Origin: an uncultured Nitrospina sp.
Lineage (GTDB): Bacteria > Nitrospinota > Nitrospinia > Nitrospinales > VA-1
DNA length: 8,439 nt
Reading direction: 5' to 3'
Assembly: GCA_950072225.1 (NCBI GenBank)
Contig: CATMOP010000070.1
Location: 1 to 8,439 of the forward strand
The notes under the pieces: model-generated
What the model was told of the DNA's origin: nothing
Seen by the model: only the letters and a program-made list of their open reading frames with translations
The model's database searches: none
Part shown: piece by piece, positions 7,038-8,439 of the stretch
Layout of the letters: the number at the start of each line of letters is the position of its first letter
How positions within the stretch are numbered: the stretch's first letter is position 1
Made by a program: the position numbers and the translations under genes

Positions 7038-7903
7038 TGCACCTGAAACGCACTCCGCCAAAAATAAGGTTGATCCCCCCCGCAAGACAAGGGACTGGGT
7101 TTCTCCTTGGAAATTTTCTCCGCCAATTCGTTAAGACACCCACTGAATTTTGAAAAAGGGTACAACTCTAAAAATGCTTTTTGTTGCCGCACTGCCTTGG
7201 GCACATTCGTGTCATGCAGAATATAGCCCAGGTATTCGACAGAAACACCTTTAAGAAACCGATCCGTAACCGCCGTCAAATTACGATAAACCCCTTGCGC
7301 TTCTCGCTCTGAGCTTACTGAATTGATAACTATCCTGAAATGCTTTTGCGCGTGTTTATTATGAAGAATTTTCATCAACGCATAAACATCGGTCAGTGAG
7401 GTGGGTTCCGTGGTGGCGATGAGAATCGTCTCGTGGGCGGCACTACAGAAATAAGTGACATTGGTGGAAATACCAGCACCAGTATCAAAAATCAGAAAGT
7501 CGTATCCCTGGCTAACGCGATCCAACTCATCCATGAGAACCATTTTCTTTTCCGACTGCAACTGCGTCAATTCCTGCAGACCGTCTCCGGCGGGCAGTAT
7601 ATGGATATCTGCAGGACCGCGAAGAATGATATCCTCCACATTGGCTTCTCCGGCCAAAACATGCCCGATGTGCTTTTTCGGCGCCAGCCCTAAAAGGATA
7701 TCAATATTATTCAATCCCAAATCGGCATCCACAACGAGCACTTTCTTTCCTCTCTTGGACAAGGCATAAGCCAAGTTAGCAACGAAGTTGGTTTTGCCAA
7801 CGCCCCCTTTTCCGCTACTGACCGCCAGGACCCTCAGATTTGATCCGCCCATTTTTCCGTATGCCATTCTTTTTAAAGTAGTTGCCTGATTACCCAAGTA
7901 CAT
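7034..7903 (-). CDS. flhG: Flagellar number regulator FlhG (YlxH/FleN, MinD-like ATPase)
   Basis: FlhG is a MinD/ParA-type ATPase that limits flagellar number and stimulates the GTPase of FlhF. The 289-residue protein starts with NQATTLKRMA (5-14), matching the DQAxxLR activator helix known to contact FlhF. The deviant Walker A SSGKGGVGKTN (29-39) has the signature Lys32, VLVVDADLGLNNID (55-68) holds the switch I Asp61, and FDTGAGIS is the Walker B/switch II segment. A basic, partly amphipathic stretch near the C-terminus could be the membrane-targeting element; this is inferred. The final 20 or so residues look unusual (Cys-Gly-Gly, aromatic residues). AAAGGA lies 7 bases before the ATG (complement of 7911-7916). 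The gene begins 27 bases after the flhF stop and overlaps the small membrane-protein gene by ATGA. Confidence 0.95.
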   Translation of the reverse strand: MYLGNQATTLKRMAYGKMGGSNLRVLAVSSGKGGVGKTNFVANLAYALSKRGKKVLVVDADLGLNNIDILLGLAPKKHIGHVLAGEANVEDIILRGPADIHILPAGDGLQELTQLQSEKKMVLMDELDRVSQGYDFLIFDTGAGISTNVTYFCSAAHETILIATTEPTSLTDVYALMKILHNKHAQKHFRIVINSVSSEREAQGVYRNLTAVTDRFLKGVSVEYLGYILHDTNVPKAVRQQKAFLELYPFSKFSGCLNELAEKISKEKPSPLSCGGDQPYFWRSAFQVQ

Positions 7904-7910
7904 GCCTTAA

Positions 7911-7916
7911 TCCTTT
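7911..7916 (-). promoter_or_regulatory. Shine-Dalgarno site of flhG
   Basis: Read on the - strand, AAAGGA lies 7 bases upstream of the ATG at 7903 within the 27-base flhF-flhG gap. It supports the chosen start, which retains the N-terminal FlhF-activating motif. Confidence 0.6.
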
Positions 7917-7930
7917 AATTTATCTTGAAA

Positions 7931-8439
7931 TCAGTTAAAAATCAAACTTATTACCCGTTCTGGCCTGGCCACTTCCAGGTCTTCGGGAACCTGTTGACCG
8001 GATGTAAAATAAGATATGGGTAATCTGTTTCGTACAGAGAAATTGAATAAGGAGCCAAAATTCAACCCCTCATCCAGTTTGGTAAATAGAACCCGATCCA
8101 ATCCCATGGAGGAAAACTGGCGATACGTTGCCGTAAACAATTTTTCCTGTGCGGTCACACTGAGAACCAAATGGGTTTCCACCCCTCCCACCGCGTCAAA
8201 GACTTCCTTCAATTGGCGGGAGTAGTCTTTATCCTGGTGCGATCGGCCGGTGGTATCAATGAGGATGAGATCCTTGTCTGAGTGGTTGGTAATAATCTGG
8301 CGCAATTCTTCCTTTCCTCCTGCCACTTCAACGGGAACTTCCATGATCTCCCCATAAATTCTCAGTTGGTCAATCGCTCCCAGCCGATAGGTATCCAGAG
8401 AAACCATTGCCACCTTTTTGCCTCGGCGAAGAGCATACT
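7931..8439 (-). CDS. flhF: Flagellar biosynthesis GTPase FlhF (SRP-type), partial: C-terminal part only
   Basis: FlhF is a signal-recognition-particle-type GTPase (relative of Ffh and FtsY) that places flagella, usually at the pole. Only the C-terminal part of its NG domain is in the window. The frame is open to the right edge, the codons at 8414-8437 reading YALRRGKK just before the conserved VAMVSLDTYRLGAIDQL. Further motifs are DTTGRSHQD (the G3 DTxGR element), TKLDE (G4, TKxDE) and FTSGQQVPEDLEVARPE (G5 region). The N-terminal B domain, P-loop and start lie beyond 8439. The protein ends soon after the G5 region, as FlhF proteins do. It is first in the visible block, 27 bases before flhG. 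Distinction from FtsY rests on the flhG/fliA context and the C-terminal PEDLEVARPERVI. Confidence 0.93.
   Translation of the reverse strand, partial: YALRRGKKVAMVSLDTYRLGAIDQLRIYGEIMEVPVEVAGGKEELRQIITNHSDKDLILIDTTGRSHQDKDYSRQLKEVFDAVGGVETHLVLSVTAQEKLFTATYRQFSSMGLDRVLFTKLDEGLNFGSLFNFSVRNRLPISYFTSGQQVPEDLEVARPERVISLIFN

Noticed and set aside
7038..7085. Longer N-terminus (16 extra residues) for the small membrane protein
   Set aside because: It would overlap flhG by more than 50 bases, while the ATG at 7037 forms a classic ATGA overlap and gives a normal membrane-protein N-terminus.
8383..8390. GCCGATAG resembling a sigma-28 -10 element
   Set aside because: It lies inside flhF on the opposite strand, and the nearest TAAA is 24 bases upstream rather than about 15. 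A chance match is likely.

Overview
The window holds two convergent gene blocks from the chromosome of a Gram-negative, flagellated bacterium. A lipid A type acyltransferase indicates an LPS-bearing outer membrane. The FlhF-FlhG-FliA cluster indicates polar or number-controlled flagella. Base composition looks moderate and even, with no island of foreign composition and no phage, IS, CRISPR, tRNA or rRNA signal. The phylum cannot be fixed from sequence alone. The flhF-flhG-(small membrane protein)-fliA arrangement would fit Nitrospinota, Nitrospirota or Desulfobacterota-like lineages, but this is inference.

Left part (1-2770, + strand): one very large gene, cut by the left edge. It encodes about 590 residues of almost uninterrupted Glu/Lys/Gln-rich coiled coil joined to a C-terminal formylglycine-generating-enzyme (FGE/SUMF1) fold. 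That fold has lost both catalytic cysteines, so it is probably a binding or structural module. It is the least ordinary gene here.

Middle (2863-5877, + strand): a compact housekeeping run of purE (purine synthesis), tsaC/ywlC (tRNA t6A synthesis), acpS (4'-phosphopantetheinyl transfer to acyl carrier protein), an LpxL/HtrB-type acyltransferase and a double zinc-ribbon (zf-TFIIB) protein. Genes overlap or nearly touch (23-nt overlap, ATGA overlap, 21-nt gap, 15-nt gap). A plausible sigma-70 promoter precedes purE, and two starts are best read as TTG. AcpS makes the holo-ACP on which the acyl donors of the LpxL-type enzyme are carried. The other genes have no obvious pathway link.

Right part (5999-8439, - strand): flhF (cut by the right edge), flhG, a small two-helix membrane protein and fliA. 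They are co-directional and tightly packed, with an ATGA overlap between flhG and the small gene. FlhF and FlhG set flagellar position and number; FliA (sigma-28) transcribes late flagellar genes. The small membrane protein is unrecognised and is a reasonable candidate for a flagellar accessory factor.

The blocks meet tail-to-tail at 5878-5998, where no convincing terminator is visible. No complete novel system is evident. The most interesting leads are the coiled-coil/pseudo-FGE protein and the small protein coupled to flhG.
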